Source of the DNA: Owenia fusiformis | Taxonomy: Eukaryota; Annelida; Polychaeta; Sabellida; Oweniidae | Length of the DNA: 64,000 nt | NCBI GenBank assembly: GCA_903813345.2 | Contig: CAIIXF020000011.1 | Location: 27,770,166 to 27,834,165, forward strand | Direction of reading: 5' to 3' | Shown: positions 52,421-62,671 of the stretch, in pieces | Layout: the number at the start of each line of letters is the position of its first letter | Numbering within the stretch: the stretch's first letter is position 1 | Position numbers and translations under genes: made by a program | Notes under the pieces: generated by a model | Told to the model about the DNA's origin: nothing | What the model saw: only the letters and a program-made list of their open reading frames with translations | Databases searched by the model: none

Positions 52421-55400
52421 CTGAAACAAACAGAGAAACGAACAATTAAATTTTATCTTTGCAACAGCCATTTAAGATAAGGTCATCTTTGGCATTTTAG
52501 GGATTTCATATTCATTCTGACTTTTGGTCTCATAAATATGTATATATAGTGTACCTCCATATTCAATTTAATTGTCTGAGCAACTAATTTCTTCACATTA
52601 CCAACATTAAAATATCTGACCTCATGTAATGTAATTCAAAATGATCTTACCAGGTTGCAGCAGATGGAAGAACCTGGGGAGAGTACTGGACAATAGATAT
52701 GTTAAACTTCTGGGGTCCCCCACCACCTGCTAGCTTTGCGAAACCACCATGTGGAACCCTTGAGCTACCAGTCACAAACTGTAGTAGTAACACTTTTTCT
52801 TGTTGGCTCAGCTTTTCTACCACATTCCAGAACCACTGAAATACACAAAGTAAAATAGCAGTTAAGAATTGCCCGTGTAATGACTGAATAAATCGCCATT
52901 GTTGGATTTTTAGCATAGTAAAGTTTACATGGATGTTTGCATGGAGCTTGACATTCCACTCAAGCAATCACTTTATCAAGATTAATTATTCATGGAAAAG
53001 TAGGTTTCTACCAAGGTCTTGTAACGATGCAAATTGCAGGATGTATATGATTTTAGGCTTTTTCAAGTCATAGTTAGAAACTAAGTCACTTGAGGGGAAT
53101 AACAGAGCCAAAATCAACATAAAAATCACCTGTATGACATGTCTATCCTCCTCTGCTGTACTGTACTCAGTATTAGCCTTCCAATCTTCTATATCAATCT
53201 CCGGAAGTCCCGACAACATCAGCTCTAGTTCATACTCATCAAACATCTGCACTAAGGATTGTGGGATATATTTGTGGAAGCCATTCAGGAAGCTCTCGAT
53301 CTGTGGCTGGATTGCACGCGTCATGCGGAGTTCTGTCACCAGTTGGACATATTCTTGTTTGTTGGATTCCGTGACTGGTAAGGTACTACCTGGAGAGATA
53401 AGAGAGGCATTTCTTGATGACGAATCAGGCACATAAGAAATAACACAGGGCTCCTTCAAAGAGGGATTTCTAGGTCTGTTTTTCAGGATTAATTATGTAG
53501 AATTACGACTGTACATATATCTAAGAGGTATTGCTCATCTTCATCAATACAATACAAATCAGGCACATTAATCAATAGCACTCTACGATACATGTACAGG
53601 GTGGTACAAAAGGCAACCCTGTCACTATTTTCACCATATCTTTGTCATTTTAGGATATTGCTCCCTGATATTTGGCACATATGTATATCATTCAATTTCC
53701 TACTGGCCTACCCTATTTCATGACAATCAGACTGATAGTCACAATGTTGCAGTACTTTAAACAACATGCTCCAGTGGCCACTATTGCTCTGTAGACAAAC
53801 CTGCATATGTCATCCAAAATGTCTGTACCTGACTTCTACCTGCCTGTGGGGATATGCCAGAAATAGAGTGTACAAGAATGACCTCAGGACAACTGCAAAC
53901 CTCAAAAGAGAGATCATCCATGTCTTTCAGGCAAAACCTGCTGAGGACAACTTGACAACTTGTACAGGTTTGCCTACAGCACGATGATGGCCACAACTGG
54001 GGCATGTTGGTCAAAGTGCTGTAACATTGCAACTATCAGTTTGATGGTCATGAAATATGGTAAGGTGGTAAAAAATTGGATGATGTACAAATGTGCCAAA
54101 TAACAGGGTGTAATTCCTTTAGATGACAAAGATATGAGGAAAATACAGGGTTGCCGTTTTTTTACTACCCTGTATTAATAATGTTATTACTGTATAGATA
54201 GTTGCGTACTTCATTCTACAGTGAATTTAGGAATGTGTTATTGTATTGTATATTTGAATAGCTTCCTGATCTGGTACGTTGCAGTTGCATACATTCTTAG
54301 CAGGTATAAATGTTACAGAATGTGATAATTGTACCCAAGTAAAACATAAATCTAATATACCACTAATACATCACCAATAGATCACCAATAGACCATGAAA
54401 AGTGATTTAGTCAAGTGGTTTGTAAGTTATGTATTAAAACTGGCAATACTCAACTAATACATCACTGTGGTGTAGAAGTAGGGTTTTTAGGTTGAGTGGT
54501 GTGTAAGTTATGTTTTAATTGGATTTTTTCTGGAATGGTCTATTAGTAGTGTATTAAAACTGATCCTTGATTTAGAATGAGAAACCCCTTTTAAATGGCG
54601 GAAATAGTTAAAATGTAAGGGAATTCATTCTGCAATGAAATGTAGCATTAAAACCAGAAGGGTGACTGGACTTTATGGAATCTTGCGCAACATAAAGGTA
54701 TGTAGAAGATGTACATGTTGATTCTTATTCATATATCTCATTGAATTAAGCACTACAGAGATATTGTACCTTATGGGATGAATGTATAAAATTCTGAGAT
54801 TTCAGGGGAATAGTGGTGTATTAATGGTTTTAAGCCTTCTGGGAATGATGTATTAGTGGTCAATTAGTTATATTTGAGACTTCAGGAGTAATGTAGAAGT
54901 GGTGTATTAGTGATGTATTAATAGTCTATTACATGCTCTCTGATTGGTCAATAATTTTATCTCATGTGCATGGTTATTTTTGAACCAATAAACCACCTGT
55001 TAAGTCAAATAAACCTGTTATGGCAAAAACAGTGGTCTGTTAACGAAAATCACCACTAACAAATCACTGATAGAACATGTTCTACTAGTTGAGTATTAGT
55101 AGTCTATTAGTGGTGTATTAGAGTGGTATGGTAAGCTGTTTTTTCACTTGGGTACTCCTAAAATAAAAAAATCAATAAATAACTGTTCCCATTCACTAGT
55201 TGACTAGGCTATATCAATAAAAGGTTACAGCGACCTAACATACTCACTATGGATTCTAATGAGTTCTGAGAACTGTTTAGCATAAAAGTATAGATAGAAG
55301 TTGTGTGTTATATAGAAGTTGTGTGTTATTTCAAAGCGCATAAAACCAAAATAATGTAGCTGCAAAATCATTGTTTTAGATAAATTGATTGTCTCCTGGT

Positions 55401-58400
55401 TATTGTAATTATTCATCGAAGTAATAGACAAAGAAGGACAACAAAGTACCATTAGCTTGCTGTGGACTAGGATATAAAGGATGTGTCCGGGTATATGCCC
55501 TTTTGGTCCCTCAGTCAAATGTATGTTAAATATGTTTTTTATTACTGTCCTAGTTATATTTGATAAGTATATTTACTTTTTCACTAGTTTTGATGCATAA
55601 TTAACCCCCTGCTGAGAGTCAGAATAAGTATCTTAACAAAAAGAAAATAGTCATTATCATAGAAAACAAACATCAATGACAACGTATATGACTTGCAAAG
55701 AAGAAATAACTAAGACCCATGAAGAATTTAAAAGAAAATCATATTTTTGAAATATATTTAACGATTAAAATATTTTTCAAATATTTGAATTTCCCGCCAG
55801 TTTAATTTGAAGGGGGAAAAACAAGATGGCTGCCATTTGATGTAAGAAATATCAGAAAAAAAGTTGCTTCACTTTTAGTTTTCACAATGAGCACAGTTTT
55901 ACGGTTTAGGTTTTTTGACTGATTCTGACTCTTCATCACCAGGGTCATGTATAGAGATTATAAAATTGAAACCGGAATGTTGTGCTCAGCATGAATTTGA
56001 CTGAAATATGTGTAACCTCACCAACACAATTGAAGTCTCAAAACTGGATGCTCAGTAACTTTGAGTGACTATAATCCCTTGATTACCCAGATAAATACCA
56101 ATTCACTTATCCAGAAATGCCATTCAATGTCTATACAAAGAAAGTAAGCAATGTTTTGGAGGATATGTTTCAAACCTTTTGTATAAATAATTCATTTAAT
56201 ATTTGCCATTGATTTTTTTTTCAATTCTGACAAAGTGATATGCACTGTCTTTGATGCCAATATTCTTCATTAATTGTGATACAAATTGATATTTTTGTAC
56301 TCTCAGAAGAAGGATAAGATATTGAAGTTTAATAATATGTGTGATTGAGTTGCTTTTTCAGACATTACAATTTTCAATATTTTCTAAGTCGATACCCAGA
56401 CTCATTCCCAGACTCATCCTTTTCATTCATATGAATGTAATCCAATGGCATCCCAAGACCATTATAAGGAAGCTCTCACTTGTGCATTGTGCAAAGACAT
56501 ATTAATTGACCCTAGGACATTGCCATGCTTGCATGTCTATTGCCTAAAGTGTCTTCATAGTCTAGTTGAGAAGAAAAAGCTTCAGGGAGGATATTTCAAG
56601 TGCCCAGAATGTCGCCATGAGTGTATTGTACCACAGGAAGGGGTGGGAGAGTTCAAGGTGAGCCCTACAATTTCATTCTTGTTAGATGCCTATAAAGACA
56701 GTGACCAGATGCAAGAACCTGAATGTACAACATGCCGCGATACCTTCGAGAAACACACCTCAGCTACAACCCAATGCCTTGATTGCAACAAAAGGCTTTG
56801 TGCTACTTGTCGTAAGTTGCACGACTCATTCTCTCAAGGTCATAAAGTGCTCGAACTCACTGGAGATAAAGCTACAGATCTTCAAACAGCACTTCAGTCC
56901 ATAAAGGAGCGTAATGTCTACTGTGAGATACACCCGACCAAACCAATTGAGCTCTTTTGTAAAGTTGACAAAATGGTACTTTGTCAGCTATGCTACCTAA
57001 CAGACCATGCACCCCATGCATGTGAAGACATTAAACAAACAGCAGCAAAACAAATGAAGCCTATTGGTGCAGTTATCACACTGGGTAAAGGACTTGTGGA
57101 CATGTACGAGAATATTATTCAAGAAACACAAGCTTACAAAGAAGAATTGGAGAAAAATGCTGAAAATGCCACTGCTGCAATTAACGATGATATGAACGTC
57201 CTGCTCCAAGCAGTCCGCAACAAGTACAAGTCCTACAAAGACCATGTGAAGAAAGAAAAGGAATCAAATGTGAAGCAAGTTATGTCCCACCTCGGTCACC
57301 TGGAGCTTCAAAAAGCCATCATCGAGGGCCAAGTCAACAAGTACTGCACAATGGTAGAGCATGGTCACCCTGTAGAAATAGCTAGCCTGAGGGACCAGCT
57401 CAATAAGAAATCAGAAGAGTGGTCTAAACAACCAAACCAAGTTTTCTGCAAAAGAATTAATATCAACTTCACTGACAGTGAAGTTAATGAAGATTGGGTG
57501 GAATTTGGAACTGTACAAATAGAAAAGATTAAGCCTTTGTGTGAACACTCTGTGGAACACATAACACTACTGAGTAAGAAAATATTCGACCTAACTGCTA
57601 CAAAAGCTGGTGAATATGTTACTACACACGTGGGAAAAACATCTAAAATATATGATACAAATTTCAAGTTAAAAAGAGATATTAGAAGGAGATATAGACA
57701 AGTATGTCTTATCACTGAGAACCAACTGGCCTTTACAAACGACACAAACAAAATCAGCATCCACCTCCAAAATGGTACCCACAAAAGAGATATAATATGT
57801 CAAGGTTTATCGGAACTATGGGGTATAGCATTGGACACACCATCAGGAAACCTTCTAGTTTGTGATCGAGGCAGAAATAAGAATGTGTACCACATCGATC
57901 CCGCAACAGGTGACACAGTTAATCACTGTCCGCCAGGCACATTTGATGACCCTTGGTATGTAACATGCAACAGCAAGGGTGTGATCCTGGTGAGCGACTT
58001 TGGTGCCAACTGTATTAAGGGGATTGATCAAGAAGGAAAGGAGGTGTTTTCTTATGGTGAGGAAGGAAATGGAGATCAACAGTTTCTAGAGCCTCGTGGA
58101 ATATGCACTGATGCGAGAGACTTTATATTTGTAGCAGATTTTGACAATGATCGTGTTCATTTACTTAGCCCTGATGGTAAATTCATCAAGTATGTTCTAA
58201 CAGAGAAGGATGGGTTACAATATCCAATTGCTGTTGCAATCCATGATGACCACCTCCTGGTTGGGAATGACTTTGGGGAGCTCTTTACTGTGAAATACAG
58301 GGAATAAAGTAAGTATACAAATATTTTATAGAATTCATGTCTCTAAAAATATATTTATGAACATGATTTAACAAGTAAAATAATTTGTGTTCTTTGTTTT

Positions 58401-61400
58401 CACTAGTTGCATATTCCTCTCTCTTCCTGTATATATAGTTTATAATGTATGTAAACAATTTGCAAATTATAAAGTTTTATGATTCACGCTGTATCATATC
58501 ATTCGTAACACATCGTGAGGTCAGTATTGTAGACACATATCTATATTCATTCTCTAGTATCGTGGTACTCCTCATATAAACTGGAATATGCATGTATATC
58601 CAAATTTGGGTCCACTGAAAAAAACGTAAAGCAGCGGGCATGGTGTCAAAATGGTGTTAAGAAGTATTACAAGTCAAAAACTTCAGGGCCTCCCTGACAC
58701 TATGCATTTACATACAAAATATATGTCCTTAATTCTCACTTTTCCAGTCTACAGCCCTGGAGTGAGATGTACAGACTGATCATTGTGAACACATACAACA
58801 CCCAACAAAGTTTATAATTATAATGGACAATAGACTCGAACTATGATTGAATACAATGGATGATGAACTCATAATGAACATCCATGTAGCTCAGCGGTAG
58901 CACAGGTACCTCTTACGCAATAGGTCCCGGATTCGATCCCCAGTTCAGGCAAGACTAAATTTGCTTGTTTGCGTGAAGTACCTGAGGGTGTTTGACTGAG
59001 TGGCCCGCAACTCGTACAAAAGGCTGTGGTGTGTACTTGTATGTCTATGTATAAGTGCACATAAAAGAACACAGGGCTCCTTCAAGGAGGGGGTTCTGGG
59101 TCTATCTTCCATGTTAATTACGTAAATTACGACCGTATATGTACGGGACATACCCAAGAGGTATTGCTCACCTTCATTGGTGGTAAACAAAATACAACAA
59201 CAACAACAACCACAACAACAACAACAACAATATACAAGTACATGCATCAAACATTGCTGACAGTGGATATGTTATATTATATCTTCATTGGACTCCATTC
59301 ATTCAACTTCCACATTTACACCTAGCTGCATACATATTTAAAGACATGCGTATTCAGCCAATGCTTAAAATCTTACTTGCATGATAGTCTACCTGAAAAT
59401 GATTGTTTTGGACTTCAGAACAGTTCATCTTAATTCCTATACATTACTTCAGCATTGGAACCTTTTAAAATGTTTTAAAACTGAGCTTTTTTGTAGATAA
59501 GAAGGATTAGTAACCATTCTTTTCATAATTACTACCCTATTGATTTGCAGTGTCATTATAACATACATCAACCTGACATGATGGCTTCAAGTCAACCTCC
59601 CTCACGACCTGGAATACATCAAGCTATACACTGAATGTTAGGTCAAGGCAAGAGGTATCATGCACCTACCTGATGGCTTCAAGTCAACCTCCTGCATGAC
59701 CCCAAATACACCAAGCTATACACTGAATGTTAGGTCAAGGCAAGAGGTATCATGCACCTACCTGATGGCTTCAAGTCAACCTCCTGCATGACCCCAAATA
59801 CACCAAGCTATACACTGAATGTTAGGTCAAGGCAAGAGGTATCATGCACCTACCTGATGGCTTCAAGTCAACCTCCTGCATGACCCCAAATACATCAAGC
59901 TATACACTGAATGTTAGGTCAAGGCAAGAGGTATCATGCACCTACCTGATGGCTTCAAGTCAACCTCCTGCATGACCCCGAATACATCAGTCTCCACACT
60001 GAAGGTCAGGTCAAGGCCAAGGTCAGAGATATCATGGTCAAGAATCCATTGGAGGTTCTTAGCATACTCTGGGTCTATTGAAGCCACATCTTTGTAGTTA
60101 ACTGGTACTCCTGAAATGGTAATAGATAATACATAATTATTGACATTGGGATAAAATTCATATCCTTCAAAAATCATACAATATCCTTTGATTATAATTA
60201 TATTTGAAATAAACATGATTTAGCAAGAAATATTTCTCACAGTGTTGAGGTTAATGAAAACACATAATGAAATTCTGTGCTAAGGGGTGATAGACTATGA
60301 TGTGAAGTCCAGTCCATCCTATAAGGGATTGAACCTACAATGCATCACATTCTGGACGAATGCTCTACCACTGAGCTATAGAACTGACTGACTCTTTCAC
60401 ATCAATACTGCTGTTACTGTGAATCCACTTACCAAGGATATGTTTGTAGAAAGATCGTGTAAAGTAAACGTTAAGGAGTTGTTTATGGTACAATGCAAGA
60501 CCCATAGCTTGACCCGCAAACTCAAAATAATTCAAATGGTCGGGGTTAACAGACGAGTTACTATTCGGCTGGAAGGTGCTGCCATCTGCTGACTGAGTAA
60601 AAAGAGCATAATCTGGGTTGAGGATTTCTCGTGACAATACATCGAACCATTCTCTCATCACACCTTGCCCCATGCCATCCTCGTTGTCAAACCGAACTGC
60701 AAGATTTTTCTTGAGTTTTTCCGGATTGTTCTTGAGAAGTTGATAACAGCTGCTATCAAACAATTTCTCTGGAAATAAATGAGTATGTGATTAAAATTAT
60801 AAATGCTACATGCTCTTCTGAATGTGAAAGGGAATAAATAGGCAATTAAAACACCATAAGCAGGTATTAATATGTCATTTGTTACAGATGCCAACCGCCA
60901 AACACCGAACACCAACAGCCATCCACAAAAAATATTCCATGCCCACTTAGAAGATTACCTTACCTCTTTTAATGACTAGTATATCAGAATCATAAGGTGG
61001 AATGTGAAGGACCTCACTAGTTGTGTTGTCAGGGTGTAAGTTCTCATAGAACCAGTCTTTCCTGGCATCAAATGGCTGAAACACACAGAAGTTACACATA
61101 AAAACATTTTAAAACATCTGCATACATGTCACTCTTCTTGGTCAGGTTCTAAGTTCAGTTTAATTATCATCTTATAATTTCAATTTAAAGAAATTATTGC
61201 AAGAAACACATGATTTTTATTTCAATCGGGACATCACCAATTTTTTTATTTAACTATTTACTTTTGCTTTACTTTATAATTAGCTTGAGGAATGAATGAT
61301 AAAATTTGGATTTGATGAAATAAGACTCAATGATACAATTTAGAGTACCAGGTGTATGCCTGTTTTCGTCAAATCCTCGTTAATTTCACCATTTCCACTC

Positions 61401-61650
61401 CAAATACCAGGTGTCCTTGTACTTCTGTTTTCTTAAATTCCTTGCTAATTTCACTCCATTTCCACTCACCATGACAACCACATTTGTACTAACCTGTGAT
61501 TTTATGATGTGCATAAAACGAGACATCAGTTCGGGGCAGTCTAACAGGAAGTGAAAGTGGTCAAAGATGACAGTCGGATTTCTGGCGACTAAAAACTTGA
61601 GCACTGTATCATGTCTGCAGACAAACTCTATGAACCTTGGTGACGTCATC
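52318..61650 (-). CDS. HACE1: HACE1-like HECT E3 ligase, 5' part outside window
   Basis: Seven exons in order on the minus strand: 61494-61650, 60964-61075, 60433-60768, 59946-60110, 53130-53389, 52651-52835, 52318-52420 (1,318 nt, about 438 residues, all junctions in phase). The product covers the mid-region [10 protein letters not shown] and [20 protein letters not shown] and the complete HECT domain to the C-terminal GYGMA. Residue-level agreement with HACE1 ([45 protein letters not shown]) separates it from HUWE1 and NEDD4 types. HACE1 is known to ubiquitylate active RAC1. The ankyrin-repeat half should lie right of base 64000. Confidence 0.96.
52651..52835 (-). CDS. HACE1: HACE1 exon, HECT C-lobe
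   Basis: 61 codons + 2 nt: [34 protein letters not shown], and LPSAAT then TG|C (Cys) across the junction. Donor GTAAGA. Confidence 0.96.
53130..53389 (-). CDS. HACE1: HACE1 exon, HECT N-lobe
   Basis: 2 nt + 86 codons: [40 protein letters not shown] and EEDRHVIQ before donor GTGATT. Confidence 0.96.
53442..53568 (+). mobile_element. 5'-truncated copy of the tRNA-derived SINE
   Basis: Shares ACACAGGGCTCCTTCAA, TTAATTA(T/C)GTA, ATTACGAC and AAGAGGTATTGCTCA with the 3' half of the SINE at 58879-59231. It ends in a degenerate CAATACAATAC tail. Confidence 0.7.
53597..54172 (+). mobile_element. Mariner-like element with inverted ends of about 175 bp
   Basis: TA-flanked (53595-53596, 54173-54174). 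The left end CAGGGTGGTACAAAAGGCAA matches the inverted right end (CAGGGTAGTAAAAAAACGGC), and similarity continues about 175 bp inward (CATATCTTTGTCAT, ATTTGGCACAT, ATTTCATGAC). The centre, 53800-53960 plus strand, reads [20 protein letters not shown] and [12 protein letters not shown], resembling the C-terminal tail of mariner/IS630 transposases (LWGYLK-VY--RT--ELK). An internal-deletion derivative; not active. Confidence 0.8.
54331..55155. mobile_element. Element with GTACCCAAGT inverted ends
   Basis: GTACCCAAGTAAAA at the left is mirrored by TTTTCACTTGGGTAC at the right. The interior has many 'CTAATACATCAC' / 'GTGTATTAGTG' phrases in both orientations. No ORF. Confidence 0.65.
55156..56444. 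other. HACE1 intron / upstream region of the TRIM gene
   Basis: AT-rich, no supported gene. If the TRIM gene has its own promoter it lies here; a spliced 5' UTR ending at TTTTTCAG (56353-56360) is possible but unproven. Confidence 0.45.
56445..58307 (+). CDS. Intronless TRIM-NHL E3 ligase-like protein
   Basis: 620 residues from ATG ([11 protein letters not shown]) to TAA with no intron. RING C3HC4 at about 13-57 ([21 protein letters not shown] ... CPEC), a first B-box-like zinc motif at about 93-140 ([11 protein letters not shown] ... CATCRKLHD), B-box 2 at about 159-198 ([13 protein letters not shown] ... [14 protein letters not shown]), a coiled coil at about 205-330, and at least four NHL-like repeats from about 440 to the end ([32 protein letters not shown]-like, [20 protein letters not shown]). 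This resembles the TRIM2/3/56/71 group; the exact orthologue is unclear and lineage expansions are common. It sits antisense inside a HACE1 intron. Predicted ubiquitin ligase; substrate unknown. Confidence 0.93.
   Translation: MASQDHYKEALTCALCKDILIDPRTLPCLHVYCLKCLHSLVEKKKLQGGYFKCPECRHECIVPQEGVGEFKVSPTISFLLDAYKDSDQMQEPECTTCRDTFEKHTSATTQCLDCNKRLCATCRKLHDSFSQGHKVLELTGDKATDLQTALQSIKERNVYCEIHPTKPIELFCKVDKMVLCQLCYLTDHAPHACEDIKQTAAKQMKPIGAVITLGKGLVDMYENIIQETQAYKEELEKNAENATAAINDDMNVLLQAVRNKYKSYKDHVKKEKESNVKQVMSHLGHLELQKAIIEGQVNKYCTMVEHGHPVEIASLRDQLNKKSEEWSKQPNQVFCKRININFTDSEVNEDWVEFGTVQIEKIKPLCEHSVEHITLLSKKIFDLTATKAGEYVTTHVGKTSKIYDTNFKLKRDIRRRYRQVCLITENQLAFTNDTNKISIHLQNGTHKRDIICQGLSELWGIALDTPSGNLLVCDRGRNKNVYHIDPATGDTVNHCPPGTFDDPWYVTCNSKGVILVSDFGANCIKGIDQEGKEVFSYGEEGNGDQQFLEPRGICTDARDFIFVADFDNDRVHLLSPDGKFIKYVLTEKDGLQYPIAVAIHDDHLLVGNDFGELFTVKYRE
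58308..58878 (+). other. 3' flank of the TRIM gene
   Basis: The stop codon region reads GGGAATAAAGTAAGTAT: an AATAAA overlaps the TAA stop and is followed at once by a consensus-like donor GTAAGT, so a 3'-UTR intron is possible. No other gene is seen. Confidence 0.4.
58879..59231 (+). mobile_element. tRNA-derived SINE with (CAA)n tail
   Basis: The head carries Pol III A-box TAGCTCAGCGGTAGCAC (from 58887) and B-box GGATTCGATCCCC (58929-58941). A tRNA-unrelated body (GTTTGACTGAGTGGCCCGCA ... GAGGTATTGCTCACCTTCAT) and a CAACAACAAC tail (59189-59231) follow. A second copy is the truncated one at 53442. Confidence 0.88.
59573..59945 (-). repeat. 92-bp array made of a HACE1 coding exon plus its 5' splice site
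   Basis: Units at 59849, 59757 and 59665 repeat the end of exon 59946-60110 exactly 92 bp apart, and a fourth, more diverged unit occupies 59573-59664. On the minus strand each ends GACTTGAAGCCATCAG|GTAGG; the real exon supplies the first unit (59941-60032: 87 exon bases + 5 intron bases). The three inner copies are almost identical, so expansion is recent. Confidence 0.95.
59946..60110 (-). CDS. HACE1: HACE1 exon, HECT N-lobe
   Basis: 2 nt + 54 codons + 1 nt: [38 protein letters not shown] and DLKPSG. The true donor is GTAGGT at 59945. Its 3' half is the unit of the 92-bp array. Confidence 0.96.
60309..60392 (-). repeat. tRNA-related sequence (possible SINE head)
   Basis: On the minus strand TATAGCTCAGTGGTAGAGCA (A-box) and GTAGGTTCAATCCC (B-box) are spaced as in a tRNA, but the acceptor and T stems do not pair well. 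Unlikely to be a working tRNA. Confidence 0.5.
60433..60768 (-). CDS. HACE1: HACE1 exon, start of HECT domain
   Basis: 2 nt + 111 codons + 1 nt: [52 protein letters not shown] and [11 protein letters not shown]. Acceptor TTTCCAG. Confidence 0.96.
60880..60945 (-). repeat. Copy of the GTCACCAC...GTGGTGAC repeat family (partial)
   Basis: TTTGTTACAGATGCCAACCG and ACCAACAGCCATCCAC match the inverted core of the family. Confidence 0.5.
60964..61075 (-). CDS. HACE1: HACE1 exon
   Basis: 37 codons + 1 nt: [19 protein letters not shown] and [10 protein letters not shown] (family: EWFYEHLH, NENDILLVHR). Acceptor TTTCAG, donor GTAAGG. Confidence 0.94.
61494..61650 (-). CDS. HACE1: HACE1 exon, most 5' in window
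   Basis: 1 nt + 52 codons: [42 protein letters not shown]. It begins internally, since the family continues upstream with MPPG before MTSP, so this Met is not the start. Donor GTTAGT. Confidence 0.96.
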
Positions 61651-62184
61651 CTAAAAATATAAAACAATAATATTCAGATAGTGCAGTCCAAGAATGGAAA
61701 TATTTTTGTACATATTTTCAGGCACATCCTCAAACACAAAAGGACTTTTGCCACTCGATATTTTTGTGAGCTATCTGGGCTCTGGCAAATTCTTGACAAA
61801 CTTGGGCTAATTTCTATATATTTGTATATCTACTTCTTGAACTGATAATTTTTTTACTGATGAGATAAATGCTAACCTTTCAAAGTTCCAAGTGAAACAT
61901 GGGATGATTTGAATTATTATACTTGGTCAACTTTGATTCTGATCAACTGGTATTTGAGCATAAATGTCAAATGAAATTAATGACTTCTGCCAGCAAGGTT
62001 TTATTGAAGACTTGACATTAAAAACTGTTTCATTTTATAAGTTAGTTCACAATATCATCAACCGCAATAACATTATACACATTTTATATCAATTTTATAT
62101 CAATTTCAATACAACAATAACTAGGAAAGTTAATCATTCAGAAGGAATGGTCTGTATAGTATACTGAGTAAGAAAAAGCAGAAA
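61651..62184. other. HACE1 intron / promoter side of the protease-like gene
   Basis: AT-rich with no minus-strand HACE1 exon found up to 64000, so the upstream intron spans at least 2.3 kb. No clear TATA element was assigned for the plus-strand gene. Confidence 0.45.
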
Positions 62185-62671
62185 ATGATGTTCTCCAAGA
62201 TGACTCTAGGATGCATTCTTGTCACTTTAATTCTGGTAATAACAACAACTGAAGGAAAGAAGAAACCATGCGTTCCTCACCCAACTGCAACATGCAACAA
62301 ACAACAAAAGAGTTGTCCAAACACATACAGATGTGCCAAAGTGAATGGGATATGCTGCAGGAAGAAGAACATACCAGCCGATTGCGATGCTGCAATTGAC
62401 CAATCAACTAATGCACCATATGAATGTACACGACCCTTTTATAGCTGTAAATCATTAGATGGACCAAAAACCAAGTATGTTTGTATCTATCATAATCATG
62501 GAAGGAATGCTTACTCTATGTGTTGTGAGAATCCTATCTGCTTTGACATATCTGGAAACATGCATAGGAAATATGAAGGTGAATGGACCGAGTCTAACGG
62601 CTGTACCGTATGTAGCTGTATATCCACCAACAACACTGAATGTGATGACTCGAAATGTCAAAACAAATGTG
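62185..62671 (+). CDS. Protease-like gene exon 1 (signal, Cys-rich, VWC-like)
   Basis: 162 codons + 1 nt, donor GTATGT at 62672. Contains repeated CC pairs (NGICCRK, SMCCEN). Confidence 0.9.

Noticed and set aside
58879-58955. Functional tRNA gene
   Set aside because: A- and B-boxes are present but the cloverleaf stems do not form, and a SINE body with (CAA)n tail and a second copy at 53442 follow.
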